Both the position numbers and the translations under genes were made by a program. Below are positions 49,983-59,311 of a stretch of 64,000 nucleotides of DNA, one piece after another. The stretch lies in contig NZ_BNJR01000007.1 of NCBI RefSeq assembly GCF_016860605.1, forward strand, positions 124,001-188,000. Direction: 5' to 3'. Position 1 is the first letter of the stretch. Each line of letters opens with the position of its first letter. Source of the stretch: Lentilactobacillus fungorum (GTDB taxonomy: Bacteria > Bacillota > Bacilli > Lactobacillales > Lactobacillaceae). A model generated the notes under the pieces. It had not been told where the DNA came from, ran no database searches, and saw only the letters and a program-made list of their open reading frames with translations.

Positions 49983-51167
49983 ATGATAGAGAAGATTCTT
50001 GCAATCAACGCAGGTAGCTCATCGTTGAAGTTTAAGCTGTATTTAATGCCGGATGAACAGGTCATGATTCACGGAATGGTTGATCGAATCGGCCACCAAG
50101 ATGCCGTGTTTACTTATCAAACGACAAGTGGAGACAAACACAAGACGACTGAAGCCGTTAGTGATCATACAGCTGCAACTGAACTAGTTATCAAAGCGTT
50201 GAATGAGAGTGGCGTCATCAAGGATAAATCAGAAATTGTTGGCGTCGGTCATCGAGTTTCTCACGGTGGCAGTTATTACACCCAGTCCGTTGAAATCAAC
50301 GATGACGTTGCCAAACGAATTTCTGAATTGTCAGTGCTTTCTCCTTTGCACAATCCGGCTAACCTACTAGGAATCCAGGCTTTTGAAAAATTGCTTCCGG
50401 AAGCTAGAGAAGTCGCGGTGTTCGATACGTCGTTTCATAGCACAATGCCACCTAAGGCATACACTTATGCGCTACCCTATCGCTATATTGAAAAGTATGG
50501 GATTCGCCGTTATGGCTTTCATGGGCAATCACACCAGTATATTTATAGCGTGGTGCGGGAACGATTTGGCGAACAAACGGCGGACAAGCTTATCTCTTGT
50601 CACTTAGGAAATGGTGCCAGTATCTGTGCAATTAAGGATGGCAAATCCGTTAATACGTCCATGGGCTTCACACCATTAGCTGGTCTAGTAATGGGAACCC
50701 GTTCTGGCGATATTGACCCAGAAATCCTCCCATTTCTTGAGGAAAAAGAACATCTGAATTCAGAGGACGTCAGAGATATGCTGAATCATGAGTCTGGGGT
50801 TTTAGGAATTTCAGGCGTTTCAAATGATATTCGAGACGTTTTGAAAGCAGAATCTGAAGGTAACCAACGGGCCAAGTTGGCTTTGGACGTTTATGTCCAT
50901 CAAATTCAAGAGTTTATTGGTGCCTATACAACGGATCTTGGTGGCCTGAAGGTTTTGTCCTTTACCGCTGGCGTGGGGGAGCATTCCGCCCCAATTCGGG
51001 CTCGAGTTTGTCAAGGGCTTGCCTATTTAGGCATTAAGATTGATGACGCCAAAAATGAGGCAAATGACATTGAAATTCAAACAGCAGATAGCAAAGTGAA
51101 AGTGGTTGTCATTCCGACCGATGAGGAACTAATTATTGCTCGTGAAACGGCAAAAGTCATCGGTTGA
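49983..51167 (+). CDS. pduW: Propionate/acetate kinase PduW
   Basis: A 394-residue acetokinase: ILAINAGSSSLKFKLY, VGHRVSHGG, CHLGNGASI, MGFTPLAGLVMGTRSGDIDP. It makes ATP from propanoyl-phosphate in the cytosol, completing the oxidative branch. Confidence 0.95.
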   Translation: MIEKILAINAGSSSLKFKLYLMPDEQVMIHGMVDRIGHQDAVFTYQTTSGDKHKTTEAVSDHTAATELVIKALNESGVIKDKSEIVGVGHRVSHGGSYYTQSVEINDDVAKRISELSVLSPLHNPANLLGIQAFEKLLPEAREVAVFDTSFHSTMPPKAYTYALPYRYIEKYGIRRYGFHGQSHQYIYSVVRERFGEQTADKLISCHLGNGASICAIKDGKSVNTSMGFTPLAGLVMGTRSGDIDPEILPFLEEKEHLNSEDVRDMLNHESGVLGISGVSNDIRDVLKAESEGNQRAKLALDVYVHQIQEFIGAYTTDLGGLKVLSFTAGVGEHSAPIRARVCQGLAYLGIKIDDAKNEANDIEIQTADSKVKVVVIPTDEELIIARETAKVIG

Positions 51168-51197
51168 ATTGATGATCAAAAGGATGGGGTGGTAAAA

Positions 51198-51542
51198 GTG
51201 GCTAGAGATATTGAACGAAGCATTCAAGAATATGTACCTGGTAAGCAGGTAACGCTGGCTCACATTGTTGCCAACCCGACATCTGATATCTATGAAAAGC
51301 TTGGGCTGCAAGCGCATAAGAATGCAATTGGAATTTTAACAATTACACCAAGTGAAGCGTCAATTATTGCGGGTGATATTGCCACTAAGTCAAGTAATGT
51401 AACCTTGGGGTTTATTGATCGATTTAGTGGTTCAGTGGTCATAATCGGCGAAGTTTCAGAAGTAGAATCAGCACTCAAAGCAGTGGTTGAAAAGCTTCAC
51501 GATTTGTTAGATTTTGATATTCCGAAAATCACGAGAACGTAA
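51198..51542 (+). CDS. pduU: Circularly permuted BMC shell protein PduU
   Basis: About 114 residues closely similar to Salmonella Pdu[59 protein letters not shown] end. PduU forms hexamers with a small beta-barrel closing the pore and is a known binding partner of PduV. GTG 51198 after GGGGTGG is preferred to GTG 51189. Confidence 0.94.
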   Translation: MARDIERSIQEYVPGKQVTLAHIVANPTSDIYEKLGLQAHKNAIGILTITPSEASIIAGDIATKSSNVTLGFIDRFSGSVVIIGEVSEVESALKAVVEKLHDLLDFDIPKITRT

Positions 51543-51559
51543 AGGTGGAGAACAGTGTG

Positions 51560-52618
51560 ATGCAATTACAACAAATTTTGACTGATTACCAGATCAAGAA
51601 AGATTTTAAATTGAATAATCGGCTTGTTCTTGCCCCGTTAAATATCCAATCGTCCTTATTTGATGGCAGTGTAAGTCTTAATGATATCGTCTTTCACCAG
51701 CAACATGCGCAAAAAGTTGGGATGGATGTTGTCGGTTCTGCCTATGTTTCTCCTGCTGGTAATACCGATTATGGGTCGATAAGTGCGGCGGATGACAAGA
51801 GAGTGCCGGGATTGGCTCAGTTGGCTAATGTAATTCACCAGAGTGGCAGTAAAGCAATTCTCCAGCTGGTGCATGCTGGACGAATGACTAACAGGCATAT
51901 TACCCAAGGCCATCGAGTGGTGGCGCCAAGCGCTATTAAAGCAACGCATGGTCACGTTGATCAGCCAAACGAGCTTACTGAAGCAGAAATCAGTGAGATT
52001 ATTGATGAATTTGCGGCTGCCACTCGGCGTGCAATTGCAGCTGGTTTTGACGGGATTGAATTGCATGGCGCAAATACGTTTTTGATTCAACAATTCATGT
52101 CGCCGCTTTCTAACCAGCGGGAAGATGCTTTTGGGGGATCATTAACCAAACGAATGAAATTTCCAATTTTCTTGGTGAACCAAGTTAAGGCGGTTGTCAA
52201 ACAACTCGCAACCAAACCATTTATTGTCGGCTATCGATTATCACCAGAGGAAGTTGAAGCTGGTGGTCTGAAAATTAAAGATAACCTGATGTTGGCGATC
52301 GTCTTAAAGGAAATCGGCATTGACTATTTGAGCCTGTCATTGCATCAATACAATCAATTACCGTTGACTAGCGATAAACTGCAAGGCTTTTCAATTCCTG
52401 ATATCTTTAGGCAGGCAGTGGGAAATCAGTTGCCCATTATGGTTGCTGGCGCAATTAATTCAAAAGCGAGCTTGGAAGATGCTCATGCAGATCTAATCGC
52501 GGTTGGTAGTAAATTATTTGTCGACCCATATTGGCCAGATGAATTGGCGACCGGTAACCCACATCAAGGGGCACCGATTACCGGCGGCGTTCCTTATAGT
52601 AATATTTGGCCGAAATAA
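51560..52618 (+). CDS. Old-yellow-enzyme family NAD(P)H:flavin oxidoreductase
   Basis: About 352 residues with an FMN-binding TIM barrel: NNRLVLAPLNIQS, GSKAILQLVHAGRM, GIELHGANTFLIQQFMSPLSNQRED (substrate-binding H/N), GGVPYSNI end. It is 17 bases after pduU, inside the same transcription unit. OYEs reduce activated C=C bonds; acrolein formed from 3-hydroxypropanal is a sensible local substrate, but this is inference. Start ATG 51560 or GTG 51557. It is not part of the classic pdu set. Confidence 0.87.
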   Translation: MQLQQILTDYQIKKDFKLNNRLVLAPLNIQSSLFDGSVSLNDIVFHQQHAQKVGMDVVGSAYVSPAGNTDYGSISAADDKRVPGLAQLANVIHQSGSKAILQLVHAGRMTNRHITQGHRVVAPSAIKATHGHVDQPNELTEAEISEIIDEFAAATRRAIAAGFDGIELHGANTFLIQQFMSPLSNQREDAFGGSLTKRMKFPIFLVNQVKAVVKQLATKPFIVGYRLSPEEVEAGGLKIKDNLMLAIVLKEIGIDYLSLSLHQYNQLPLTSDKLQGFSIPDIFRQAVGNQLPIMVAGAINSKASLEDAHADLIAVGSKLFVDPYWPDELATGNPHQGAPITGGVPYSNIWPK

Positions 52619-52635
52619 TTTTTGGAGGGCTGGAA

Positions 52636-53427
52636 ATGGCAGTAGCTAATCGACATATCGAAGTTTCTCATAGCGTTAATATTCGGGACCTCGGTGGCTA
52701 TCCAACTGTTGACGGCCGGAAAATTAAGTGGCACAAGTTAATTCGGGGTGGCGATCTGTCGGAACTATCAGTTGTCGATCAGCAAACGTTAGTCGACTAT
52801 GGCATAACCGTTGCCGTGGATCTACGGTCAAATGCCGAACGTCAGAAATATCCTGATCAGGTTCCTGACCAGATTAAATTAATGGCACTACCATTATTTA
52901 ATGATGACGAGACCGAAAGCCGGACGACGACTCAGCGACTCCAAAAAGCTTATTCTAGTAATCCTCGCAGCGGGTATTTGCGAATGCTGTATGCTTATCG
53001 GCGATTAGTGGTCAACGAGCAGCCACAAAAAGCTTATCGTCAATTTTTCTCCTATCTCGAACAGTATGGAACAAATGAAACCGTTTTATTTCATTGCTCA
53101 GCGGGCAAAGACCGAACGGGGATGATGACGGTTTTACTGCTCAGCGTTTTAGGCGTTAATCCGGAAATCATTCGAAGGGACTATTTATTAACGAATAAGT
53201 TTTCAGTTCCCCGGATTAATCATCGGATCGAACTAGCAAAAAAAGCGCATATGAACCGCTCATTCATTGCTTCACTGAGGGATCTTTCATCAGTGTCGAT
53301 TGATTACTTTGATCAGGCGATGACAATTATTAATTATGAGTTTGGCGGAATCCAAGCATACTTGAAAGATGTTGTAGGATTGACTGATGCGGATTGCGAA
53401 AGATTGAAAGATATATATCTTGAATAA
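52636..53427 (+). CDS. Tyrosine/dual-specificity protein phosphatase (PTP-like, LipA/IphP type)
   Basis: 263 residues with NIRDLGGYPTVDGRKIKW, VDLRSNAER and the active site HCSAGKDRTG (Cys154, Arg160). The IphP/LipA family has phosphoprotein, phosphoinositide or nucleotide substrates; function here is unknown. ATG 52636 follows GGAGGG. It is 17 bases after the OYE gene and is the last gene of the pdu transcription unit before a terminator. Confidence 0.87.
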   Translation: MAVANRHIEVSHSVNIRDLGGYPTVDGRKIKWHKLIRGGDLSELSVVDQQTLVDYGITVAVDLRSNAERQKYPDQVPDQIKLMALPLFNDDETESRTTTQRLQKAYSSNPRSGYLRMLYAYRRLVVNEQPQKAYRQFFSYLEQYGTNETVLFHCSAGKDRTGMMTVLLLSVLGVNPEIIRRDYLLTNKFSVPRINHRIELAKKAHMNRSFIASLRDLSSVSIDYFDQAMTIINYEFGGIQAYLKDVVGLTDADCERLKDIYLE

Positions 53428-53432
53428 AAAAC

Positions 53433-53494
53433 ATAACGATATTAAAAGGCGTTGAATCCAGAAGTTTGGATCCAACGCCTTTTAATATCGTTAT
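53433..53494. terminator. Bidirectional terminator between the pdu operon and pduV
   Basis: ATAACGATATTAAAAGGCGT and onward pairs with its complement over about 27 bases with one wobble; T/A tracts on both sides. It separates the two convergent operons and overlaps the pduV stop. Confidence 0.9.
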
Positions 53495-53928
53495 GACTGC
53501 AAGTACTTTGTAAATTTGGCAACGTTTTTGCCAGTTACCGCCGATACTTGGAACACTTGACTTGCGCCAGCATCTTTAAGCCGGTCGTTTACGAGATTGA
53601 TCTGTTTTGGTGTCGCAACATCGATCTTAGTCACGATGCCTACCGTTGGCTTAGTGAACATCGTGCTAAAGCCGGTTGGCAATACAACTCGCGGATCGGT
53701 CGCGCTTTGCATCAGTACAACGACATCGGCGTCAATTGCCGATGTCATGAGATTTGAGTACATCGCTCGGTGCTCGACATATTCGCCGGGCGTATCGATG
53801 ATATTGGAATAAAATTCAAGTGTTTGTGTTTTATTGTACGTGAGTTTTAATTTATCTAATCGTTGAATTAAGGTGGTTTTACCGCACCCAATTGCGCCGA
53901 TAAAGATTGCTTTTTTCAACAAATTCAC
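53491..53928 (-). CDS. pduV: EutP/PduV-family GTPase
   Basis: A 145-residue Ras-like P-loop protein: IFIGAIGCGKTTL (G1), IDTPGEYVEH (G3), TKIDVATPKQ (G4), VSAVTGKNV (G5). In Salmonella it is the last pdu gene and binds PduU. Here it lies on the opposite strand, co-directional with the ECF/transcobalamin genes, about 280 bases after the DUF4430 gene. That 53929-54207 spacing shows only a weak frame. Confidence 0.92.
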   Translation of the reverse strand: MNLLKKAIFIGAIGCGKTTLIQRLDKLKLTYNKTQTLEFYSNIIDTPGEYVEHRAMYSNLMTSAIDADVVVLMQSATDPRVVLPTGFSTMFTKPTVGIVTKIDVATPKQINLVNDRLKDAGASQVFQVSAVTGKNVAKFTKYLQS

Positions 53929-54207
53929 CTTTCTGTATTAAGTGATGGGCAACGCGACTAGAAGCTGTCAAATAGGCGAGGCCTTTCTAAGTTCGTCGGA
54001 GCTAAAACCCACTGACAAATAGGCTTGGCATTCTTTACCAGTAGATTTAAGCGCAGCCTTTGCCTCATAAATCATTGTTCTAAAAATGGGCAAGACCAGA
54101 TGAATAAAAACCAATCGATACGTCGTTATCAACAAAAAATTTCCAAGTTTGGCATCTTTATTGATAATCCTTTTATCTCTATGGGTTAGTAGCATAGCTA
54201 TCCCCAA

Positions 54208-54963
54208 TTATTTGCCATTCAAGCCATTAACAGTGAAATACCAATGAACCTTATCGCCAGCGGTAATTCGCTTTTGGTCAGCAGCTTTATCGACGTACTT
54301 GCCATTAACCGAATACATCCAACCACTACCGACCTTGATATCATTTTGCTTAAGTCCATTAATCGAGCTGACGTAGACGTGGGGGCTGCTTTGGTAAACT
54401 AGCTTGAGGTGAGTTTGCTTTAACAAGGAAAACGCCGTTGTCTTCTTGCTAATCTTTAGGTGGCCGGTATAAAACGTCTTCTTGTATCCTGAAACTTTGA
54501 TATAGGCTGTGCCGACGGAATTATCTTGTGCGGCCGCCTTTTTTGACTGGCGAGTATGAGTGGCCGTCGTTGTTCTTGGATGGGTACTTTTTGAGTCTTT
54601 TGACTTCTCGGAATTAGTTGTTGCGGCTGCCCGAGTTGAAGATGTCTGGCTAGCTTTAGCGTGAGCCCCTTGGCTACTAGTTGCCCCGGACTTGTTTGAT
54701 TGATCTTGAGTACTGGCGGCGCCTGATTTGGTCTTATGAGCAGTTGGCTTTTTCTGGTTTGCCGTATCCTTTGTCTTCGATGATTTCTGGTTGTCAGCAT
54801 CATTGTTTGATGCGCTGTTTGAAGACGCGGCTGTCGACTTTGAAGAAGCACTTGTTACTGGTTTGTGATCAGCTCGGTTAGATAACACTTGTTGGACACC
54901 AAAGCCAATGCCAATGATTAGAATAAACGCTAAAATGATACCAACGAAACGTCCCTTTTTCAT
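54208..54963 (-). CDS. Membrane-anchored DUF4430 (transcobalamin beta-domain-like) surface protein
   Basis: 251 residues. An N-terminal membrane anchor (FVGIILAFILIIGIGFGV) is followed by about 110 residues of Ser/Thr/Ala/Lys-rich linker and a C-terminal DUF4430 domain (about 155-250: GYKKTFYTGHL, VYVSSINGL, GSGWMYSVNGKYV, GDKVHWYFTV). DUF4430 corresponds to the C-terminal beta domain of transcobalamin/intrinsic factor, which caps bound B12. It is 25 bp after the toroid gene and downstream of an ECF transporter. Surface B12 or corrinoid capture is inferred. Confidence 0.85.
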   Translation of the reverse strand: MKKGRFVGIILAFILIIGIGFGVQQVLSNRADHKPVTSASSKSTAASSNSASNNDADNQKSSKTKDTANQKKPTAHKTKSGAASTQDQSNKSGATSSQGAHAKASQTSSTRAAATTNSEKSKDSKSTHPRTTTATHTRQSKKAAAQDNSVGTAYIKVSGYKKTFYTGHLKISKKTTAFSLLKQTHLKLVYQSSPHVYVSSINGLKQNDIKVGSGWMYSVNGKYVDKAADQKRITAGDKVHWYFTVNGLNGK

Positions 54964-54988
54964 AGATGCCTCACTTTTTAACGGTTAA

Positions 54989-56038
54989 TTACTTCAATGC
55001 ATAGACTGACTTGTTACTAAGCGCTTGACGATAGGCAGCTGTAGCTAAGCTAACTTGGCCAATCCCAATTAATTGGCTGGTAGCGCCTTTAATTGAGCCG
55101 GTCTTATTAACGTAGGTCAGCATTGCATATAGCGGCGAAGCGGTTTGACTTGATTTGCTGGTGCCATTGACGTACTGGAGTGAGCCGGCCTGGGCAGACA
55201 AAGCAATGATTCCTTCAGCGGTTGAATTGGCATTTTGAATGGTCTTGCCATTAAACGTGTAGCCATAAGCACCGGAAGGATTAACGGCATTTCGAAGGTA
55301 TGATTGGCCCTTAGAAATGGCTGATTTGACGGCACTGGTAGTTGCGTTACCACGAATCAAGGCAGTGGTGGCCATTGCGGTAGTGTCGGAGTCAACGCTG
55401 GCAGCCTGGTTATTGTAAGCCCAGCCGTTATTTTTCTGTTGATTCTTAACAATTGAGTTGCTCAAACTGTTAATGGTAAATTTAGCGGCCGATGGGCGTT
55501 TGAACGATGAACTCATCGTAAGGGCGATCAGTGCTTGACTTTTAACATTGACGGTTTGTTTGGTCATCGATTGCCGATAAAGGGTGGTGACTAAGTTAAC
55601 GGCTTTCTTGCTGCCGGTTGGGCGAAATTTGGTTGGGTTCATGCCAATGGCTTTTAAGCCTTGGATGGCGTTAGCTAAATCAGCCGGGGTACTTTTACTG
55701 TTAATGACTAAATTTGAAGCAACCCGTTTCTTTTGATTAGTCGTGAAGTGATAACCCCAATTTTTTAAGCTAAGTAAGAAGTCGGCGTAACCGCCAGCGG
55801 CACCAGTTGTTGGGTAGGCCTTTTTACTGAAAATATAAGCAGTTTTGCCCGACAAGCCGGTCTTATTTTTGGTCATCATTTTTTTAGCATATTGGTAGCT
55901 GGCCTTAATTTTGGTGTTTTGGTAGCTTCGACTGGCAGTCTTAACACTGGCAGCCCCAGCACTAATTGAAGGACTAACAGCTCCAAAGGTTAGTAATGCG
56001 GCAGCGGAAACTAATAATAAGCGACTTGTAAATTTCAT
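54989..56038 (-). CDS. Secreted alpha/alpha-toroid protein (transcobalamin alpha-domain-like)
   Basis: 349 residues with a signal peptide (LLLVSAAALLTFGAVSPSISA). It has repeated helical hairpins of the prenyltransferase/terpene-cyclase toroid type (NGWAYNNQAASVDSDTTAMA, then ALIRG; YGYTFNGKTIQNANSTAEGI). The transcobalamin N-terminal domain is an alpha6/alpha6 barrel of this superfamily. No anchor is visible, so it should be released or held by the DUF4430 partner encoded next. AAAGGAC precedes ATG 56038. Confidence 0.8.
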   Translation of the reverse strand: MKFTSRLLLVSAAALLTFGAVSPSISAGAASVKTASRSYQNTKIKASYQYAKKMMTKNKTGLSGKTAYIFSKKAYPTTGAAGGYADFLLSLKNWGYHFTTNQKKRVASNLVINSKSTPADLANAIQGLKAIGMNPTKFRPTGSKKAVNLVTTLYRQSMTKQTVNVKSQALIALTMSSSFKRPSAAKFTINSLSNSIVKNQQKNNGWAYNNQAASVDSDTTAMATTALIRGNATTSAVKSAISKGQSYLRNAVNPSGAYGYTFNGKTIQNANSTAEGIIALSAQAGSLQYVNGTSKSSQTASPLYAMLTYVNKTGSIKGATSQLIGIGQVSLATAAYRQALSNKSVYALK

Positions 56039-56062
56039 CTATAAAACCGTCCTTTGCATAAA

Positions 56063-56767
56063 TTATTTGGTTGGTAAAATCCGGTATTTTTTAACCAGAC
56101 GATTGAACAATTTTCCCCATCCTTTATAAAACAAGGTAATGAGAACAGCGTTTGATAGGGCATGGTTAAGATCGAACGGGAAACTTGAAGCATAGGCTAG
56201 CAAAAAGCTCTTAATTGTTAGCGGCGAAACATAAGCCAGGGCATACCATAGATCCATGATCCACCCAAAGATGAACCCCCAGGCAAATCCAAAAATGATC
56301 ATGAAAATCAAGCTATGACTAATTTTGGTTTGAGCCAACAAACCTGCCGTTAACCCCATCAATCCCCAGGCAACCATTTGCCAAGGCGTCCAAGGGCCCT
56401 GGCCCAAAAACATATTTGAAACTAATGCAGTTGTTGATCCGGTGATGAATCCCAATTCCGGCCCTAAGCTAACGCCGCCTAAAATGATTACGAAACTAGC
56501 TGCTTGAACGCTTGGAATAGAGGCTAAGGGGACTCGTCCAGCTACTGCCAACGCAATTAAAACGGCAATAAACATCAGCGTCTGGGTGCTAATATTGTCT
56601 CGTTCAAATCGCCAGTAAGCTGGCAGCAAGCTGCAGACCAGAATCATAAAGCTAAATAATAAATAATGCTGTCCCTTAAGTAATAGAACTAAGGTTAGAA
56701 AGGCTGCCATCAGCAAGGTGGCGATTAATAAACGGTAAACATAAGTTATTTCAATTAATTTTCTCAA
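56063..56767 (-). CDS. ECF transporter S component, predicted cobalamin/corrinoid specific
   Basis: About 234 residues with six helices. The family signature includes VQAASFVIILGGVSLGPELG and FLGQGPWTPWQMVAWGLMGL, found in S components assigned to cobalamin (CbrT-type) and related substrates. TTG 56767 follows a near-perfect ribosome site AGGGAGGTGATC; the ATG at 56809 lies inside the upstream ATPase gene and before this site. It is followed by the two transcobalamin-like genes, which supports a corrinoid substrate. Confidence 0.82.
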   Translation of the reverse strand: MRKLIEITYVYRLLIATLLMAAFLTLVLLLKGQHYLLFSFMILVCSLLPAYWRFERDNISTQTLMFIAVLIALAVAGRVPLASIPSVQAASFVIILGGVSLGPELGFITGSTTALVSNMFLGQGPWTPWQMVAWGLMGLTAGLLAQTKISHSLIFMIIFGFAWGFIFGWIMDLWYALAYVSPLTIKSFLLAYASSFPFDLNHALSNAVLITLFYKGWGKLFNRLVKKYRILPTK

Positions 56768-56774
56768 ATAGTGA

Positions 56775-58427
56775 TCACCTCCCTTCAGATATAGGCGTGA
56801 TGTCGTCAACTAAGAGGGCATCGGCTACCTGATCACGGACGATCCGGTTGATTGGCGTTGTAAAGAAGAAATTATTGGCAAAAAATGATTTGGTTGGCAG
56901 CAGGGTATTGACGTGACCGTCAAACATAAAGGCGCAGTGATCAGCAAATTGAGCACAAAATTCCATATCGTGGCTCGCCATGATAATTGTGGTGCCGGCT
57001 TGTTGATACTGCTTTAGTAGTCGGCCAATGACAACTTTGGTATACGGGTCTAATCCCTTAGTGGCTTCATCTAAAATTAACAAGTCAGGTTTTGCCAATA
57101 ATGCAATCGCTAACCCCAGCAGTTGCTGTTGACCACCGCTAATGTCAAACGGATTTTGGTTAAGAATCGACTTTAGGTGGCATTGTTGAATGACGTTGGC
57201 AATTCGTGTTGGGGCATCAGATAAGTTGAGTTCGTTGGCCTGAGTGGTGAGTTCATGGCGGACGCTGTCGGCAGTGAATTGTAGCGTTGGTGTTTGTGAT
57301 AAAAATGACAGCTGACGAATTCGATCAGCGACTTTGATTTGCCAAACGATTTGCTTGTTCAAGTACACTTTGCCGTGTTGAGGGGTTCGCAATCCAGCCA
57401 AGAGCGACAACAAGGTTGACTTGCCAGACCCATTTTTGCCAATAATTGCTAACCAGTCATGCTGTTGAACAGTTAAGTTTAAATGATCAATGACGTTTTT
57501 AGTTCGATCAAAGGTAAATGAGATATTCTTAACGGTCAACATAGCTGGGGAATTGTCTGTGGTAGATGTCGCGGATTGCCTGGCCTTGGTAAATTTTAAA
57601 TGGGCGTTTTGGATGGCGGCTTGCCCATCGGCGACCGAGATTGGCAACTTGCTTTCAGTAAGTCGGTTTGTGAGGAACAACTTAGGAATTGATGGGACAA
57701 AGTAAGCCAGTTGGTCATCCTTGATCATTTCTTTGATCCCATCTCGCGGCGTTCCATCGAAACTAATTGTCTGGTGTTGGAGGAGGATCATGCGATTAGC
57801 CAATCCGGCAATCGTGCTCAACCGATGTTCGGTCAAGACAATGGTGATCCCCAACTCTTGTCGAATTCGGCTTAAAACGGTTAAAAAGTTTTGAGCAGTT
57901 AGCGGATCCAGTTGTGATGTAGGCTCATCCAACAAAATGAGCTTTGGCCGAAGAATCAAAACAGAGGCCAAGTTGACTAGTTGAAGTTGGCCGCCTGATA
58001 ATTCAGAAATGGCGCGGTTGATCATCTGGTCTAATCCCAAAAAGTTAGTGAGTTCCGTAATTCGCCGTTCGATTTCGTCGCTTGGACAACCGATATTTTC
58101 AAGCGGAAAGGCTAATTCATCAATAACGGTTGACATGACTGGCTGGGTTTGGGGATCTTGGGCGACGTAACCGATGGTTTGAGCACTCTGCAGTTTAGTC
58201 AAGTTAGTAATCGGCGTATTGTTAATCAGGACGTGGCCATGATGAGTTCCAAGCGGGGTCAGTTCCTTTTTTAAATGGTTGAGAAGCGTTGTTTTGCCGC
58301 TGCCAGTGTTGCCGGCGATCATTAAAAAATCACCGGAATTGATTGTGAGGTTAATATCTCGGAGTGCTTGATCGGGTTCTTCGGGATAAGCAAATGAGAG
58401 GTTTTGAATCGAGACTAGTTTTGACAT
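56775..58427 (-). CDS. ECF transporter ATPase, two fused ABC domains
   Basis: 550 residues with two nucleotide-binding domains: Walker A GNTGSGKTT and GKNGSGKST; signatures ELSGGQLQ and DISGGQQQ; Walker B ILLDEP and LILDEA. Housekeeping ECF-A proteins are usually two separate proteins (EcfA1/EcfA2), so this fused form together with T and S genes indicates a group I dedicated transporter. It overlaps the T gene by 13 bases. Confidence 0.93.
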   Translation of the reverse strand: MSKLVSIQNLSFAYPEEPDQALRDINLTINSGDFLMIAGNTGSGKTTLLNHLKKELTPLGTHHGHVLINNTPITNLTKLQSAQTIGYVAQDPQTQPVMSTVIDELAFPLENIGCPSDEIERRITELTNFLGLDQMINRAISELSGGQLQLVNLASVLILRPKLILLDEPTSQLDPLTAQNFLTVLSRIRQELGITIVLTEHRLSTIAGLANRMILLQHQTISFDGTPRDGIKEMIKDDQLAYFVPSIPKLFLTNRLTESKLPISVADGQAAIQNAHLKFTKARQSATSTTDNSPAMLTVKNISFTFDRTKNVIDHLNLTVQQHDWLAIIGKNGSGKSTLLSLLAGLRTPQHGKVYLNKQIVWQIKVADRIRQLSFLSQTPTLQFTADSVRHELTTQANELNLSDAPTRIANVIQQCHLKSILNQNPFDISGGQQQLLGLAIALLAKPDLLILDEATKGLDPYTKVVIGRLLKQYQQAGTTIIMASHDMEFCAQFADHCAFMFDGHVNTLLPTKSFFANNFFFTTPINRIVRDQVADALLVDDITPISEGR

Positions 58428-59311
58428 GCGCGATAGACCCCCTCAGAAAGAATTGGTAACAAAAAGAAGATAAGTAAAAAAACGATTGGTAAACTATCAG
58501 CAAACCGAAAAGCAACTGTAAAGTTGGTAACCGAGCGGCTCCAACCAAATTTTAGTAAGCGGATGATAATCATGTTCAGGAGCAATAAAGAAGACAATCC
58601 GATAAAAATCCAATCGGAAACCTGCCAGTGATAGGAGCGATAGTGGCTACGTTTTGCTGCGCCAAAGCCGCGGGCATCCATCAAGTTAGCGGTTTCCATT
58701 GCTGATGATAGTGAATCTTGGAGCATAATTTCAAAAAGGTGGAGAATCTTTTTGATTCTAGTCATGAGCGAACCACTAGTTGTATCCAAATTTCTGGTTC
58801 TTTGTAAGATTAGTAATTTTTTGAATCTCAGAATAAAGTTAGCAACTAAAGTAAACGAAATGGAAACTAACATTGCCAATCTTGGGGCGATGGGGGAAAA
58901 AACATAGATTAATCGACTGGGTGTTAGGATTTGATTGAGAAGGGCAAAAACAAATAACATAGCGATTAAGATCAAAGCCATCGCAAGCCCATATAAGAAA
59001 GCGGCGTATGAAAACTTGTAAGTTAAAAATCCCCAATGGAACTGCCAAAGAATTGGGTGAAATTTTTGGTTGAGTAACGTGTTAAAGAATAAGATCATAA
59101 TTAAAAACGAAGCGGCAAATTTTAATTGGCCAATCATTGACTTTTTACCTAGATAATAAAAGCCGCAAATTGTGAGACCAATGACTTCAGTAAGCGCGAC
59201 GCCAACATGATTGAACAACAAAAGGCAGGTCATCAGCTCTGCAAAATAAATCGTTGAAGCAACCGGATGAACCTGTGAAAAAAATGTCATTTGTAGGGGA
59301 ACCCGTTTCAT
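58415..59311 (-). CDS. ECF transporter transmembrane (T) component
   Basis: 298 residues with about five helices. The coupling helices carry the ECF-T motif in the MDARGFG region (AMETANLMDARGFGAAKRSHYR). First gene of the B12-uptake-like operon; start ATG 59311 after AAAGAGG. It couples ATP hydrolysis to S-component toppling. Confidence 0.92.
   Translation of the reverse strand: MKRVPLQMTFFSQVHPVASTIYFAELMTCLLLFNHVGVALTEVIGLTICGFYYLGKKSMIGQLKFAASFLIMILFFNTLLNQKFHPILWQFHWGFLTYKFSYAAFLYGLAMALILIAMLFVFALLNQILTPSRLIYVFSPIAPRLAMLVSISFTLVANFILRFKKLLILQRTRNLDTTSGSLMTRIKKILHLFEIMLQDSLSSAMETANLMDARGFGAAKRSHYRSYHWQVSDWIFIGLSSLLLLNMIIIRLLKFGWSRSVTNFTVAFRFADSLPIVFLLIFFLLPILSEGVYRACQN

Noticed and set aside
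53968-54207. 79-codon minus-strand frame between pduV and the DUF4430 gene
   Set aside because: No recognisable domain, weak ribosome site and unusual composition; probably a non-coding spacer, though a small gene cannot be excluded.
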